From: JACQFZ01 sp041485885
GTDB taxonomy: Bacteria > Pseudomonadota > Gammaproteobacteria > Acidiferrobacterales > Sulfurifustaceae
Assembly (NCBI GenBank): GCA_041485885.1
Contig: JBGPKL010000002.1
Span: 1-64,000 of the forward strand
Length of the DNA stretch: 64,000 bases
Direction: 5' to 3'
This document shows positions 9,704 to 18,014 of this stretch, one piece after another. Each line of letters opens with the position of its first letter. The stretch's first letter is position 1. Both the position numbers and the translations under genes were made by a program. The notes beneath the pieces were generated by a model, which was given only the letters and a program-made list of their open reading frames with translations, was not told the origin of the DNA and did not search any database.

Positions 9704-10143
9704 CAAAAGAAACACGCCCCGGTCGCTGCGCCGCTTGGAAAGGCACCAAGCGGTCCCCTGTGCTCCTCGGTAAAGCCGCGCGCGAGCCGAACTCGCCGGC
9801 GGCGAAGCGCTCGCCGCTCGGGCTCGAACACCGTCTCGCGACACCCCGCGGCTTTCCCTGCGGTGCTCGGCTTGCTCTACGGGGGTTGAACAACAACTGA
9901 CAACCCACGAAAAGTTCTGTTGTCGTAGGTTTTTCTGTTGCAGTTGCTGTTGCAGTCAAACCCCGTAGAGCAAGCCAAGCACCGGAACCGCTCCCGGTGG
10001 TTTTCGCTCGACCGTGTTTGAGCCCGAGCGGCGGGGTTTTCGCCGCCGGCGAGTTGGTCGAGCGTCCGGGAGCGGTGAGGAGCGCAGGGCACCGCTTGGG
10101 TGTTTTTCCCAAGCGGCGCAGCGACCGGGGTGTCCTTCTCTTT

Positions 10144-10179
10144 GCGTACTTTCTCTTGGACAAGCAAGAGAAAGTACGC
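10144..10179. repeat. Perfect 15-bp stem-loop, right arm of the composite repeat
   Basis: Bases 10144-10158 and 10165-10179 are exact reverse complements (GCGTACTTTCTCTTG) around a 6-base loop. It corresponds in position, but not in exact sequence, to the stem at 9670-9703. The arms differ while each stem stays perfect, which suggests compensatory change. Confidence 0.9.
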
Positions 10180-10253
10180 CGACCGCGGTTCGGGAACCGC
10201 AAGTACAATTTATTACAACTCGACGGGAAGGCGCCCGAACGGGCGCTCCGCCC

Positions 10254-11690
10254 TCAATACGCGTTGCGATCGTTAAACACGCGAAAGGCGGTGAGGACGA
10301 GAATCTTGAGATCTAACCAAAGCGACCAATCGTGGATATAAGCCAAGTCATACTCGACGCGCTTTTGCATTTTGTCGAGTGAGTCGGTTTCGCCGCGCCA
10401 GCCGTTCACTTGCGCCCAGCCGGTGATGCCGGGTTTAACTTTGTGGCGCAGCATGTAGCGGTCGATCACCTTGCGGTACTGCTCGTTGTGCACGACCGCA
10501 TGGGGGCGCGGTCCGACGAGCGACATGCGTCCTTGCAGCACATTGAAGAGCTGCGGCAGCTCATCGAGCGAAGTGCGGCGCAGGAAGCTGCCGAAGCGCG
10601 TGACCCGCGGGTCGTGGCGCGTCGCTTGCGCGACATTGTCGTGGTCCCCGCAAACGGTCATGCTGCGGAACTTCCAAACTTCTATCTTGTTGCCGCGCAA
10701 ACCGTATCGGTGTTGCTTGAAGAGAATGGGGCCGGGGGAGGTCAGTTTCACGCCGATGGCGATCAAGACCAGCGGAACGCCGACGACCGCGAGCGCGATC
10801 GTCGCGAGCAGGACGTCCTCGAGACGCTTGATCAGTCCGTCCACGCCATAGAACGGCGACTCGGAAATGCTGACCACCGGCACCGCGCCGATCGTTCCCC
10901 AGCTCGCGTGCAATAGATCGAAAATGAAGAAATCGGGAATCAGGTAGACCGACGCCGTCGTATCGGAGAGCTTCGCGATGAGCGCCTGCACGCGCTTCTC
11001 CGCGCTCATCGGCAGCGTGATGTAGACGATTTCAATTTTCCCATCGCGCGCGTGACGCACCATCGTGTCGAGGTTGCCGATGACATCGATCGGTTCGCGC
11101 ACGAGCGGACGCAACCCCGCGGGCCGGCGGTCGTCGTAGAAGCCGATCGCCCGCAATCCCATCCACGGCGCGTCCAGGATCGAGCGCGCGAGATACGCCC
11201 CCAGGTCGCGCGCGCCCACGATCGCCACCGTGCGCAAGTTGAACCCGCGCTGGCGGAGCGCACCGAGAGTAATCTGCAACCAGCCGCGCCATATGATGAG
11301 AATCAGCGGCGTGATCAGAAACCACGTCAGAAACACGCGACGGGAAAACTGCTCGGAGGTCTTAAGGGAGTACGCCAGCAGCAGCATCGCCATCACGACG
11401 GTAGTCCAAACGACGATCAAGCGACCGAATTCGTGTCGTAACGACAAGCCCCGCCAGGAATGGTAGAGGCCACTCAGGTGGCCGAGAAAAATGAAAAGAC
11501 CCACCGCCCAAAAAGCCGCGACGCCTTGATTATTGCGCAGCTCGAAACCGTAGCACCACGTCACGATCCAGAGCGACCCGGCGACGACCAGCGCATCCAC
11601 GAGCTGAGAAAAAGTGGCCAGCTTTCCGTGTCCGACGCGTACCAATTTCTCGATGCCCACGCGTGCCTGCCTTCTCAATGGCGAAACCAA
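10254..11690 (-). CDS. Undecaprenyl-phosphate sugar phosphotransferase (WcaJ-like polyprenyl glycosylphosphotransferase)
   Basis: 478-aa inner-membrane enzyme that would start the polysaccharide by moving a sugar phosphate (often glucose-1-P) onto undecaprenyl phosphate. Several N-terminal membrane helices are followed by a CoA-binding-like domain (AIVGARDLG), another membrane helix near residue 290, and the C-terminal catalytic region with VWKFRSM, DELPQLFNVL and MSLVGPRPH. The furthest start is TTG 11690; a GTG at 11660 preceded by AGAAGG may be the real one. It is divergent from the wza-like gene, with a shared 167-bp upstream region. The exact sugar cannot be read from the sequence. Confidence 0.93.
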   Translation of the reverse strand: MVSPLRRQARVGIEKLVRVGHGKLATFSQLVDALVVAGSLWIVTWCYGFELRNNQGVAAFWAVGLFIFLGHLSGLYHSWRGLSLRHEFGRLIVVWTTVVMAMLLLAYSLKTSEQFSRRVFLTWFLITPLILIIWRGWLQITLGALRQRGFNLRTVAIVGARDLGAYLARSILDAPWMGLRAIGFYDDRRPAGLRPLVREPIDVIGNLDTMVRHARDGKIEIVYITLPMSAEKRVQALIAKLSDTTASVYLIPDFFIFDLLHASWGTIGAVPVVSISESPFYGVDGLIKRLEDVLLATIALAVVGVPLVLIAIGVKLTSPGPILFKQHRYGLRGNKIEVWKFRSMTVCGDHDNVAQATRHDPRVTRFGSFLRRTSLDELPQLFNVLQGRMSLVGPRPHAVVHNEQYRKVIDRYMLRHKVKPGITGWAQVNGWRGETDSLDKMQKRVEYDLAYIHDWSLWLDLKILVLTAFRVFNDRNAY

Positions 11691-11857
11691 CGAACAGAGT
11701 GTACGTTTCGCGCGTGGTGTTTCGCATCAGTGAAAATCCTCGTTGCGAAGTTTCCGGATGAAGAACGCGGGCTCATAACCCCAGTTCTGTCAGATGACAA
11801 CGTATTCGACTATGAACCATACTCGCGTCTCTCGTCACTTAGTGTCCTATTACAACA

Positions 11858-12529
11858 ATGAAAGGACCGTGGTTTAAAATAATAGACGCTCGCCTATCTC
11901 ATCCGCTCTTCACCATTTTTATTGTTTTGGGATGGAGTGCCGCCGTTGCGCTCACGGGTTGCGTCAGTGCGACGCCCAAGCCCGCTGCCGGCACGAAGCC
12001 CGCGCCGGCGCAAACGTCCGGCGTGGCGGCGCGCGACGCATCGGGAGGAGACTATGAAATCGCTCCGGAAGATCTTCTGGAGATTTCCGTGTGGCGCGAA
12101 AAAGACCTGCAGCGCGAGGTCCTGGTGCGTCCAGACGGCTGGTTCACGTTTCCACTGATCGGGAATATCGACGCCTCGGGCAAGACGACGGCACAGCTGC
12201 AGAGCGAGGTCACGACACGACTGAAGAAATATATTCCCGATCCCGTGGTGACCGTTACCGTAAAGAAAATTCAAGGACTGAAAGTGTTCGTTATCGGCAA
12301 AGTCGGCAAGCCCGGAGAGTACGTCGTCGGGCGCTACGTCAACGTGTTGCAGGCGCTCACGCTCGCCGGTGGCCTCACGCCGTTCGCGAGCGAGAGCGAC
12401 ATCAGGATTCTTCGCAAGCAGAGCGGTAAAGAGCAAGTGATTCTGTTCGACTATAGCCGGGTGAAGAAGGGACGAAACCTGGAACAGAACATCCGGTTGC
12501 AGGCGGGCGACGTGATCATGGTGCCGTAA
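11858..12529 (+). CDS. Wza-family polysaccharide export lipoprotein
   Basis: 223 aa. A signal peptide ends in the lipobox ALTGC with Cys35 as lipidation site, so it should be an outer-membrane lipoprotein. The Poly_export domain starts near DYEIAPEDLLEISVW, followed by a SLBB-like domain (VFVIGKVGKPGEY). It is short, as in exosortase-associated EPS loci, and lacks the long C-terminus of E. coli Wza. It forms the outer-membrane part of polymer export with the chain-length protein downstream. First gene of the rightward operon, 18 bp before the beta-barrel gene. Confidence 0.92.
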   Translation: MKGPWFKIIDARLSHPLFTIFIVLGWSAAVALTGCVSATPKPAAGTKPAPAQTSGVAARDASGGDYEIAPEDLLEISVWREKDLQREVLVRPDGWFTFPLIGNIDASGKTTAQLQSEVTTRLKKYIPDPVVTVTVKKIQGLKVFVIGKVGKPGEYVVGRYVNVLQALTLAGGLTPFASESDIRILRKQSGKEQVILFDYSRVKKGRNLEQNIRLQAGDVIMVP

Positions 12530-12547
12530 CGACGCCGGACGGGCAGA

Positions 12548-13747
12548 ATGAAAGAGATAAATTTGCGGAAGGCGCGCGCCGGCGTCGTCGCCGCGATCGC
12601 AATGCTACCGGGTCTCGGGCTTCCATCGGCGGTTCCCGCGGCGCAATGGGAGCTGCAGCCGTTTCTCGATCTCGGCGCCGTGTACGACGACAACATTCAG
12701 CTCACCAACGGACCCCATGATTCCACGTCGGGTTACTTTGCGGCGGCGCGGCTGGAAGCGAAGCGCACCACCGAGACCTCGAAGGTGAACGCGAACGGCG
12801 CGCTGGTCCATACCGCCTACCGTCAAGCCGCGGTGCCGGATAAGACCGAGGGCGGTGTCACGCTGAACGCCGAGACGCAAACGTCCGAGCGCGGAAAGCT
12901 CGGTCTCGACGGCGAAATCCGCCACGACGCGCTCTTCGAAACGGCGACGATACCGCGCGGTACCGGCAACGTGCGCGACACCGACGTCGGCCTTTCGACG
13001 AACACGCAAGTGCGGCGCGACTACCGAACGCTGCAACCGTCGTGGAACTGGCTGCTGACGGAACTGAGCGCAGTGCGCCTCGCGGTTCGGCTGACCGATG
13101 CGAACTTCAGCAACGAGGCCGGTACCGGGCTCGTCGACTACAAGGAAGATTTGTTGAGCGCGACTTACTCGCGTCAATTGAATCCCAAAGACGACGTCAG
13201 CGTGACGACGAACGTCGTGCGCTACCGGCCCGCGACCGGCGGCAACGACGCCGATACGCGACAGCTCTTGGCCGGCGTCGGGCGATTGTTTTCGGAGACT
13301 GTGCGGGGGTCGATCGCGGCGGGCGCGAGCCGCACGAAGCTCGGCTCTCCCACCGGGGAAGATACCGCGAGCGGCCTGGTGACGACGGCGAGTTTGCGCC
13401 AGACCTCCGAGCTCGAGACGCTCGAGGGCGTGATTAGCCGGGACATAACGCCGAGCGGAGCCGGGCAAGCGCTGCGTACCGATCAGATACGGTTGTATTG
13501 GTCGCGTCGCGTGTCGGCTCAAACCGAGTTCGTGTTCGAAACCCAACTGTTCCGCAATCGCGTGCTCGAGGGATCCAATCCGGCGATCGACCGGCGCTAC
13601 GTCGAGCTGGTGCCGCAGCTGCGCTGGCAATGGCTGGAGAACCTTTATGTCGTCGGCAGCTTTCGTTATCGCCAGCAGAAGTTCGACGCATTACCGGGTT
13701 CTGCCGAGAGCAATACGGTGTTCCTCGGAATAAGCTATCGCTTGTGA
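12548..13747 (+). CDS. Outer-membrane beta-barrel protein of the EPS locus
   Basis: 399 aa. A signal peptide ends about SAVPA, followed by alternating polar/aromatic strands (QPFLDLGAVYDDNIQLT) and a terminal strand FLGISYRL, as in outer-membrane barrels. Similar barrels follow wza in exosortase (PEP-CTERM)-associated EPS loci. It may act as an outer-membrane channel or scaffold for secretion. No enzymatic motif is visible. It lies between wza and the chain-length determinant, with gaps of about 20 bp on each side. Confidence 0.75.
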   Translation: MKEINLRKARAGVVAAIAMLPGLGLPSAVPAAQWELQPFLDLGAVYDDNIQLTNGPHDSTSGYFAAARLEAKRTTETSKVNANGALVHTAYRQAAVPDKTEGGVTLNAETQTSERGKLGLDGEIRHDALFETATIPRGTGNVRDTDVGLSTNTQVRRDYRTLQPSWNWLLTELSAVRLAVRLTDANFSNEAGTGLVDYKEDLLSATYSRQLNPKDDVSVTTNVVRYRPATGGNDADTRQLLAGVGRLFSETVRGSIAAGASRTKLGSPTGEDTASGLVTTASLRQTSELETLEGVISRDITPSGAGQALRTDQIRLYWSRRVSAQTEFVFETQLFRNRVLEGSNPAIDRRYVELVPQLRWQWLENLYVVGSFRYRQQKFDALPGSAESNTVFLGISYRL

Positions 13748-13768
13748 TTCAACCGTAAACTACGGAGC

Positions 13769-15361
13769 ATGGCAATGGACGGCACGACTCATTTGAGCGA
13801 TTACCTGGTCATTTTGCGGCGCCGGCGCAAACAGATTGTGCGCGTCAGCGGAGCGGTTTTTACGATCGCCGTCGTTCTGGCGATCGTGTTGCCGCCGGTT
13901 TATCGCGCCACCGCCAAGCTTCTCATCGAGCAGGAGGTGCCGTCGGATATGGTGGCTTCCACGGTTTCGGGATACATCAATCAACGGATCAAAGTGATCG
14001 AGACGCGAATCCTCACGCCCGAGAACCTCGCCAAGGTGGCACAGAAGCTCGAGCTTTATCCGGACGAGCGGAAGTCGCCGGACGGCCGGCGCTTGGCGAA
14101 CCGGATGCGCTCCAACATCAAGATCGAGACCGAAAGCGCGAACGTCATCGACCCGCGCAGCGGCGCATCGAGCGTAGCGACCGTGGCGTTCAACGTTTCT
14201 TACGACGCCGCGACGCCCGAGACGGCGCAGAAAGTCGCGCAGGAACTGGCGACCTTGTTCATTGAGGAAAATCGTGCCCTCCGGACCGCCCAGGCGCGCC
14301 GAGCGTCGGGATTCCTCGATGAGGAAGAAGAGCGGTTGCGGGCGTATATCGCCGATCTTGAAGCGAAGCTCGCGGCTTACAAATCGAAGAACCAGGGACG
14401 ATTGCCGGAGCTGATGAACCTCAACATGCAGATGCTCGATCGAACGCAGCGGGAGCTCGAGGAGGCGGAGCGCCAAATCTACAGCCTCGAGGAACGCAAG
14501 GTGCAGTTGCAGTCGCAGCTCGCTTTGGTCGAGCCGCATACCGGCAACAGCCCGGGCGGACGCCTGCGCGAATTGCAATCGGAGTATCTCGCGGCGACGA
14601 CGCGATACTCGCCCGAGCACCCGGACGTGGTTCGCCTCAAGCGCGAGCTCGAAGGCATGAAACAGCAAGCCGGCGTCACCAACGATCGCAGCGCCCTCGA
14701 ACGCGAGTATAAGCGGGCGCGCGCCGAGCTCGCCGATGCGCGGGAGAAATACGCCGGCGATCATCCCGACGTGGTGAAGCTGAAGAAAACCGTCGCGACT
14801 CTCGAAGAAAAGCTCAAGCGCGCTCCGGTGGCGGCGACCGGTTTCAGCATGCGCCCCGACAATCCGGCTTACGTCACGCTGCAAACGCAGCTCGACGGCG
14901 CGGAGCTTAATCTCAAGGCGATGCACGAGCAGCGCGACCGCGCGAAGCAACGGCTCGCGGAATATGAGGCGCGATTGGTGGAGACACCGCGCGTGGAGCA
15001 GGAGGGTTTGAGTCTACAGCGCGACTACGAAGCCGCGATGAAGAAGTACCGCGAGATCAAGCAAAACTCGATGAGCGCGCAGCTCGCGCTGGAGCTGGAG
15101 AAGGGACAGAGGGGCGAGCGCTATTCGATTCTCGAGGCGGCCGAGCTCCCGGACCATCCGGAGCGCCCGAACCGCCGCGCGTTCATTCTCCTCGGGTTGG
15201 TATTGGGCCTAGGCGGCGGAATCGGCTACGCGAGTCTCGCCGAATACATGGATCGCACGATACGCGGACCGCGGTCGGTTGCCGGAATATTAGGCGCGCC
15301 GCCGCTAGTGGCGATTCCCTACATTCCGAACGGAATCGATCCGCCGGCGCGAGTGACATGA
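13769..15361 (+). CDS. Wzz/GumC-family polysaccharide chain-length determinant
   Basis: 530-aa inner-membrane protein with a transmembrane segment at about residues 27-48 (Wzz domain), a long periplasmic coiled-coil region (about 170-450, rich in Glu/Lys/Arg heptads) and a second transmembrane segment at about 470-492. It controls polymer length and couples polymerase to Wza. It lacks a fused kinase domain; the kinase is the separate next gene, as in Gram-positive and exosortase-linked systems. Two EY-(S/K)-x-A segments (ATTRYSPEHPDVV and ADAREKYAGDHPDVV) form an internal repeat. CGGAG precedes ATG 13769; Met3 is an alternative start. Confidence 0.92.
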   Translation: MAMDGTTHLSDYLVILRRRRKQIVRVSGAVFTIAVVLAIVLPPVYRATAKLLIEQEVPSDMVASTVSGYINQRIKVIETRILTPENLAKVAQKLELYPDERKSPDGRRLANRMRSNIKIETESANVIDPRSGASSVATVAFNVSYDAATPETAQKVAQELATLFIEENRALRTAQARRASGFLDEEEERLRAYIADLEAKLAAYKSKNQGRLPELMNLNMQMLDRTQRELEEAERQIYSLEERKVQLQSQLALVEPHTGNSPGGRLRELQSEYLAATTRYSPEHPDVVRLKRELEGMKQQAGVTNDRSALEREYKRARAELADAREKYAGDHPDVVKLKKTVATLEEKLKRAPVAATGFSMRPDNPAYVTLQTQLDGAELNLKAMHEQRDRAKQRLAEYEARLVETPRVEQEGLSLQRDYEAAMKKYREIKQNSMSAQLALELEKGQRGERYSILEAAELPDHPERPNRRAFILLGLVLGLGGGIGYASLAEYMDRTIRGPRSVAGILGAPPLVAIPYIPNGIDPPARVT

Positions 15362-15493
15362 TCGATGTTGTCGAGCGGCAACAATGTTTGAAATACGCGA
15401 TTACCCCGATGGGGTGCAACCGATTCCAATGTTAGGTTACTCGCGAGTTTTGCCGCCCTCGAACAATCAATGCCAGGGAGTACGGCTAGCGTT

Positions 15494-16270
15494 ATGGACC
15501 CCATTACTAAGGCGTTGCAGAGAGTCCGACAGGATCGCCAGGCGGTAGGCGTCGGTCTGCAAAAGCGGGCGCTCGTTCCCGCCGAAATTACTTATACCCA
15601 GACGCGCAAGGTCAGCCTATACCCCGGCTGGCTGCGTCAGAATCGCGTCATCACCGGCGACGTCATCGACAGCTACGCGCGCGCGTACAAGGTATTGCGC
15701 ACGCAAGTGTCGCAGCGCATGCGCAGCCAAGGCTGGCGCACCCTCGGCGTCACGAGTCCCGGCCCGCGCGAAGGCAAGACTCTCACCGCGATCAACTTAA
15801 GCGTCAGTCTCGCGCTCGAAGCGAATCAAACGGTGATGCTCGTCGACGCGGATCTACGCCAGCCGAGCGTGCACACGTATTTCGGATTCGACGTCGCCTC
15901 CGGTTTGCGCGACTACTTGCTCGAAGGAACTCCGATCGAGCAACTTCTGGTCAATCCCGAAGTGCGGCGTCTGGTGATCCTGCCCGGCGGCGCTCCGCTC
16001 ATGAACTCCTCCGAGGTGCTGTCGTCGCCCGTCATGTTGCGCTTGGTGCAGGAGGTCAAGCGGCGCTATCCGTCGCGTTTGGTGGTGTTCGATCTGCCGC
16101 CGGTATTGACCACCGACGATGTGCTCGCCTTCGCGCCGTACATCGACGCCGCGTTGCTCGTGATCGAAGAAGGAAAGACGACGCGCGATGACGCCGCGCG
16201 CGCCGCCGAGCTATTGCAGGCGTCCAATCATAATTTCATCGGTACGGTACTGAACAAGTCAGCCGGATAA
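15494..16270 (+). CDS. CpsD/CapB-type tyrosine-kinase-like ATPase of the EPS locus
   Basis: 258 aa from ATG 15494; the frame is open from ATG 15470, but the family start MDPITKALQRV favours 15494. A BY-kinase ATPase core is visible: Walker A GPREGKT, Walker A' VMLVDADLRQP and Walker B LVVFDLPP. It would phosphorylate itself or partners and tune Wzz-dependent polymerisation. The C-terminus stops at about the end of the fold (FIGTVLNKSAG), with no tyrosine cluster, so the usual autophosphorylation tail is missing. This is common in exosortase-linked loci. It lies 132 bp after the chain-length gene and 16 bp before the ExeA-like ATPase. Confidence 0.88.
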   Translation: MDPITKALQRVRQDRQAVGVGLQKRALVPAEITYTQTRKVSLYPGWLRQNRVITGDVIDSYARAYKVLRTQVSQRMRSQGWRTLGVTSPGPREGKTLTAINLSVSLALEANQTVMLVDADLRQPSVHTYFGFDVASGLRDYLLEGTPIEQLLVNPEVRRLVILPGGAPLMNSSEVLSSPVMLRLVQEVKRRYPSRLVVFDLPPVLTTDDVLAFAPYIDAALLVIEEGKTTRDDAARAAELLQASNHNFIGTVLNKSAG

Positions 16271-16286
16271 TCAACAACGACCGCCC

Positions 16287-17198
16287 ATGTACGAATCGTT
16301 TTACAATTTTAGCGAGAAACCTTTCTCGCTCCTCCCCGACCCGGCGTTTCTCTATTTGAGCGAAAAGCATCGCCTGGCGTTGACCATGCTGCAATACGGC
16401 ATCGTGAACCAGGCCGGATTTACCGTCGTGACGGGCGAGATCGGTTCCGGCAAGACGACGCTCATACGCCAGGTATTGAGCGAGGTTGGAGACGACATCA
16501 CCGTCGGACTCGTTTCGAATACGCACCGGAATTTCGGGGAGCTGATGCAATGGGTGTTGCTCGCGTTCAGGCTTGAATATCGCGACAAGAAGAAGATCGA
16601 GCTTTACCAGACGCTCGCCGATTTCATCGCGAAGGAATACAGCCAAAACCGACGCACGGTTCTCATTATCGACGAAGCGCAGAACTTGAGCGCCGAGGCG
16701 CTCGAGGAACTGCGCATGATGTCGAACATCAACGCGGACAAGGACCAAGTATTGCAACTGATCCTCGTCGGTCAGGCGGCGTTGCGCGATACGCTGCGCC
16801 TGCCGGAGCTGCAGCAGTTCGCGCAGCGCGTCGCGGTGGACTACTGTTTGCGGTCGCTCAATCTCGAGGAGACCTGGAACTACGTGCGGCATCGCCTGAA
16901 GCTCGCCGGCGGCGATCCCGGGCTCTTCGACACGAAAGCGTGCGCCGCGATTTACTACTACTCGGGCGGTATTCCGCGCCTCATCAACGTGCTGTGCGAC
17001 ACGGCGCTCGTCTACGGGTTCGCCGAACAGAAGCGCCGGATCGACGCGCCGATCGTTTGCGACGTCGTGCGCGACAAGACCCGCGGCGGCATCTTCCCGA
17101 TTCGAGAGGATCGGACCGGCCACGACGGCGGTGTGATAGTGGAAATGAGCGGAGCGAAAAAAGAAACGTACAATCTCGAAAGCCCGCCGCGGACATGA
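16287..17198 (+). CDS. ExeA/GspA-like AAA+ ATPase of the EPS locus
   Basis: 303 aa. It begins MYESFYNFSEKPFSLLPDP, the standard start of ExeA-like ATPases, with Walker A GEIGSGKTT, Walker B VLIIDEAQ, and a C-terminal lid (YYSGGIPRLINVLCD). The usual ExeA membrane segment and peptidoglycan-binding tail are absent. In exosortase-associated EPS loci this ATPase follows the chain-length and kinase genes, as here; its exact job is unknown. The lid domain has a relative at the N-terminus of the chimeric regulator at 56706. Confidence 0.9.
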   Translation: MYESFYNFSEKPFSLLPDPAFLYLSEKHRLALTMLQYGIVNQAGFTVVTGEIGSGKTTLIRQVLSEVGDDITVGLVSNTHRNFGELMQWVLLAFRLEYRDKKKIELYQTLADFIAKEYSQNRRTVLIIDEAQNLSAEALEELRMMSNINADKDQVLQLILVGQAALRDTLRLPELQQFAQRVAVDYCLRSLNLEETWNYVRHRLKLAGGDPGLFDTKACAAIYYYSGGIPRLINVLCDTALVYGFAEQKRRIDAPIVCDVVRDKTRGGIFPIREDRTGHDGGVIVEMSGAKKETYNLESPPRT

Positions 17199-17237
17199 AT
17201 GTCGGGGCGGCAACGCTAACCATACGGAACGGCATCG

Positions 17238-18014
17238 ATGAAGGCAGTGATTCTAGCGGGAGGATTCGGCACTCGGATCAGCGAGGAAAGCGGCGTCAAG
17301 CCGAAGCCGATGGTCGAGATCGGCGGGCGGCCGATGCTTTGGCATATCCTGAAGATTTATTCCAGCCACGGCGTTAACGATTTCGTTATTTGTCTCGGTT
17401 ACCGCGGCGATGTCGTCAAGGACTACTTCGCGCGTTATTATCTGCACGCGTCGAATGTGACCTTCGACATGAGTCGCAACGAAATGCAGGTGCATCAGAA
17501 CCGTGCCGAGCCGTGGCGCGTGACGTTGGTCGATACCGGTCTCGATACGATGACGGGAGGTAGGTTAAAACGCGTGCGCGAGTACCTCGGCAACGAGACG
17601 TTCTGCATGACCTATGGCGACGGCGTGAGCAACATCGACATACGCCGCCTGGTGCGCTTTCACAAGGAGCAGGGCGCACTCGCGACCTTAACCGCGGCGC
17701 AACCGCCGGGGCGGTTCGGAGCGTTTACGCTGCAGCAGGGTCAGAACCGCGTCGACACGTTCAAGGAGAAACCGGAGGGTGACGCAGCGTGGGTCAACAG
17801 CGGATTCTTCGTGCTCGAGCCGGGCGTGATGAATTACATCGAGGGTGACGCGACCGTGTGGGAGCGCGAGCCGATCGAGCGCTTGGCGCGCGATGGCCAG
17901 CTCGCCGCGTACCGGCACAGCGGCTTTTGGCAGCCGATGGACACGCTGCGCGACAAGATGGTGCTGGAAGAAATGTGGCGGCGGGAAAATCCGCCGTGGA
18001 GGGTGTGGCAATGA
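17238..18014 (+). CDS. rfbF: Glucose-1-phosphate cytidylyltransferase
   Basis: 258 aa. Makes CDP-glucose from CTP and glucose-1-phosphate, the entry to CDP-linked deoxysugars. The nucleotidyltransferase signature GGFGTR is at 8-13 with KPKPMVEIGGRPMLWHI just after; FCMTYGDGVSNIDI carries the metal-binding Asp; VNSGFFVLEP and the end DTLRDKMVLEEMW are typical of RfbF. Length matches the family. The stop overlaps the next start (ATGA). A classic CDP-glucose 4,6-dehydratase (RfbG) is not adjacent; the SDR gene two positions downstream is the only candidate. Confidence 0.93.
   Translation: MKAVILAGGFGTRISEESGVKPKPMVEIGGRPMLWHILKIYSSHGVNDFVICLGYRGDVVKDYFARYYLHASNVTFDMSRNEMQVHQNRAEPWRVTLVDTGLDTMTGGRLKRVREYLGNETFCMTYGDGVSNIDIRRLVRFHKEQGALATLTAAQPPGRFGAFTLQQGQNRVDTFKEKPEGDAAWVNSGFFVLEPGVMNYIEGDATVWEREPIERLARDGQLAAYRHSGFWQPMDTLRDKMVLEEMWRRENPPWRVWQ

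Larger units (their letters stand above)
9569..10249. repeat. Composite element: two hairpin-rich intergenic repeat copies in inverted orientation
   Basis: The 19-bp left end (9569-9587) recurs as an exact inverted copy at 10231-10249; each is itself a GCGCCC/GGGCGC hairpin. Moving inward, each arm has a small dyad (9621-9635; 10185-10200), a long perfect stem-loop (9670-9703; 10144-10179) and a body of about 185 bp (9704-9890 and, inverted, 9962-10143). The bodies share long segments such as GGTCGCTGCGCCGCTTGG, ACTCGCCGGCGGCGAA and CTTGCTCTACGGGG. The centre (9891-9961) is unrelated. ORFs across it follow the repeat and look spurious. It fills the gap between fdxA and the sugar transferase. 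No transposase is present, so a MITE- or REP-like nature is a guess. Confidence 0.85.

Noticed and set aside
9646..9900. ORFs across the composite repeat, including a long upstream extension of the ferredoxin frame
   Set aside because: They follow the inverted repeat arms, have low-complexity composition and mirror each other on both strands. The ferredoxin has a clear start and ribosome site at 9446.
10254..17198. Exosortase (XrtA) or PEP-CTERM proteins expected with this EPS block
   Set aside because: The Wza/Wzz/kinase/ExeA order resembles exosortase loci, but no exosortase and no PEP-CTERM tail was found in the window.
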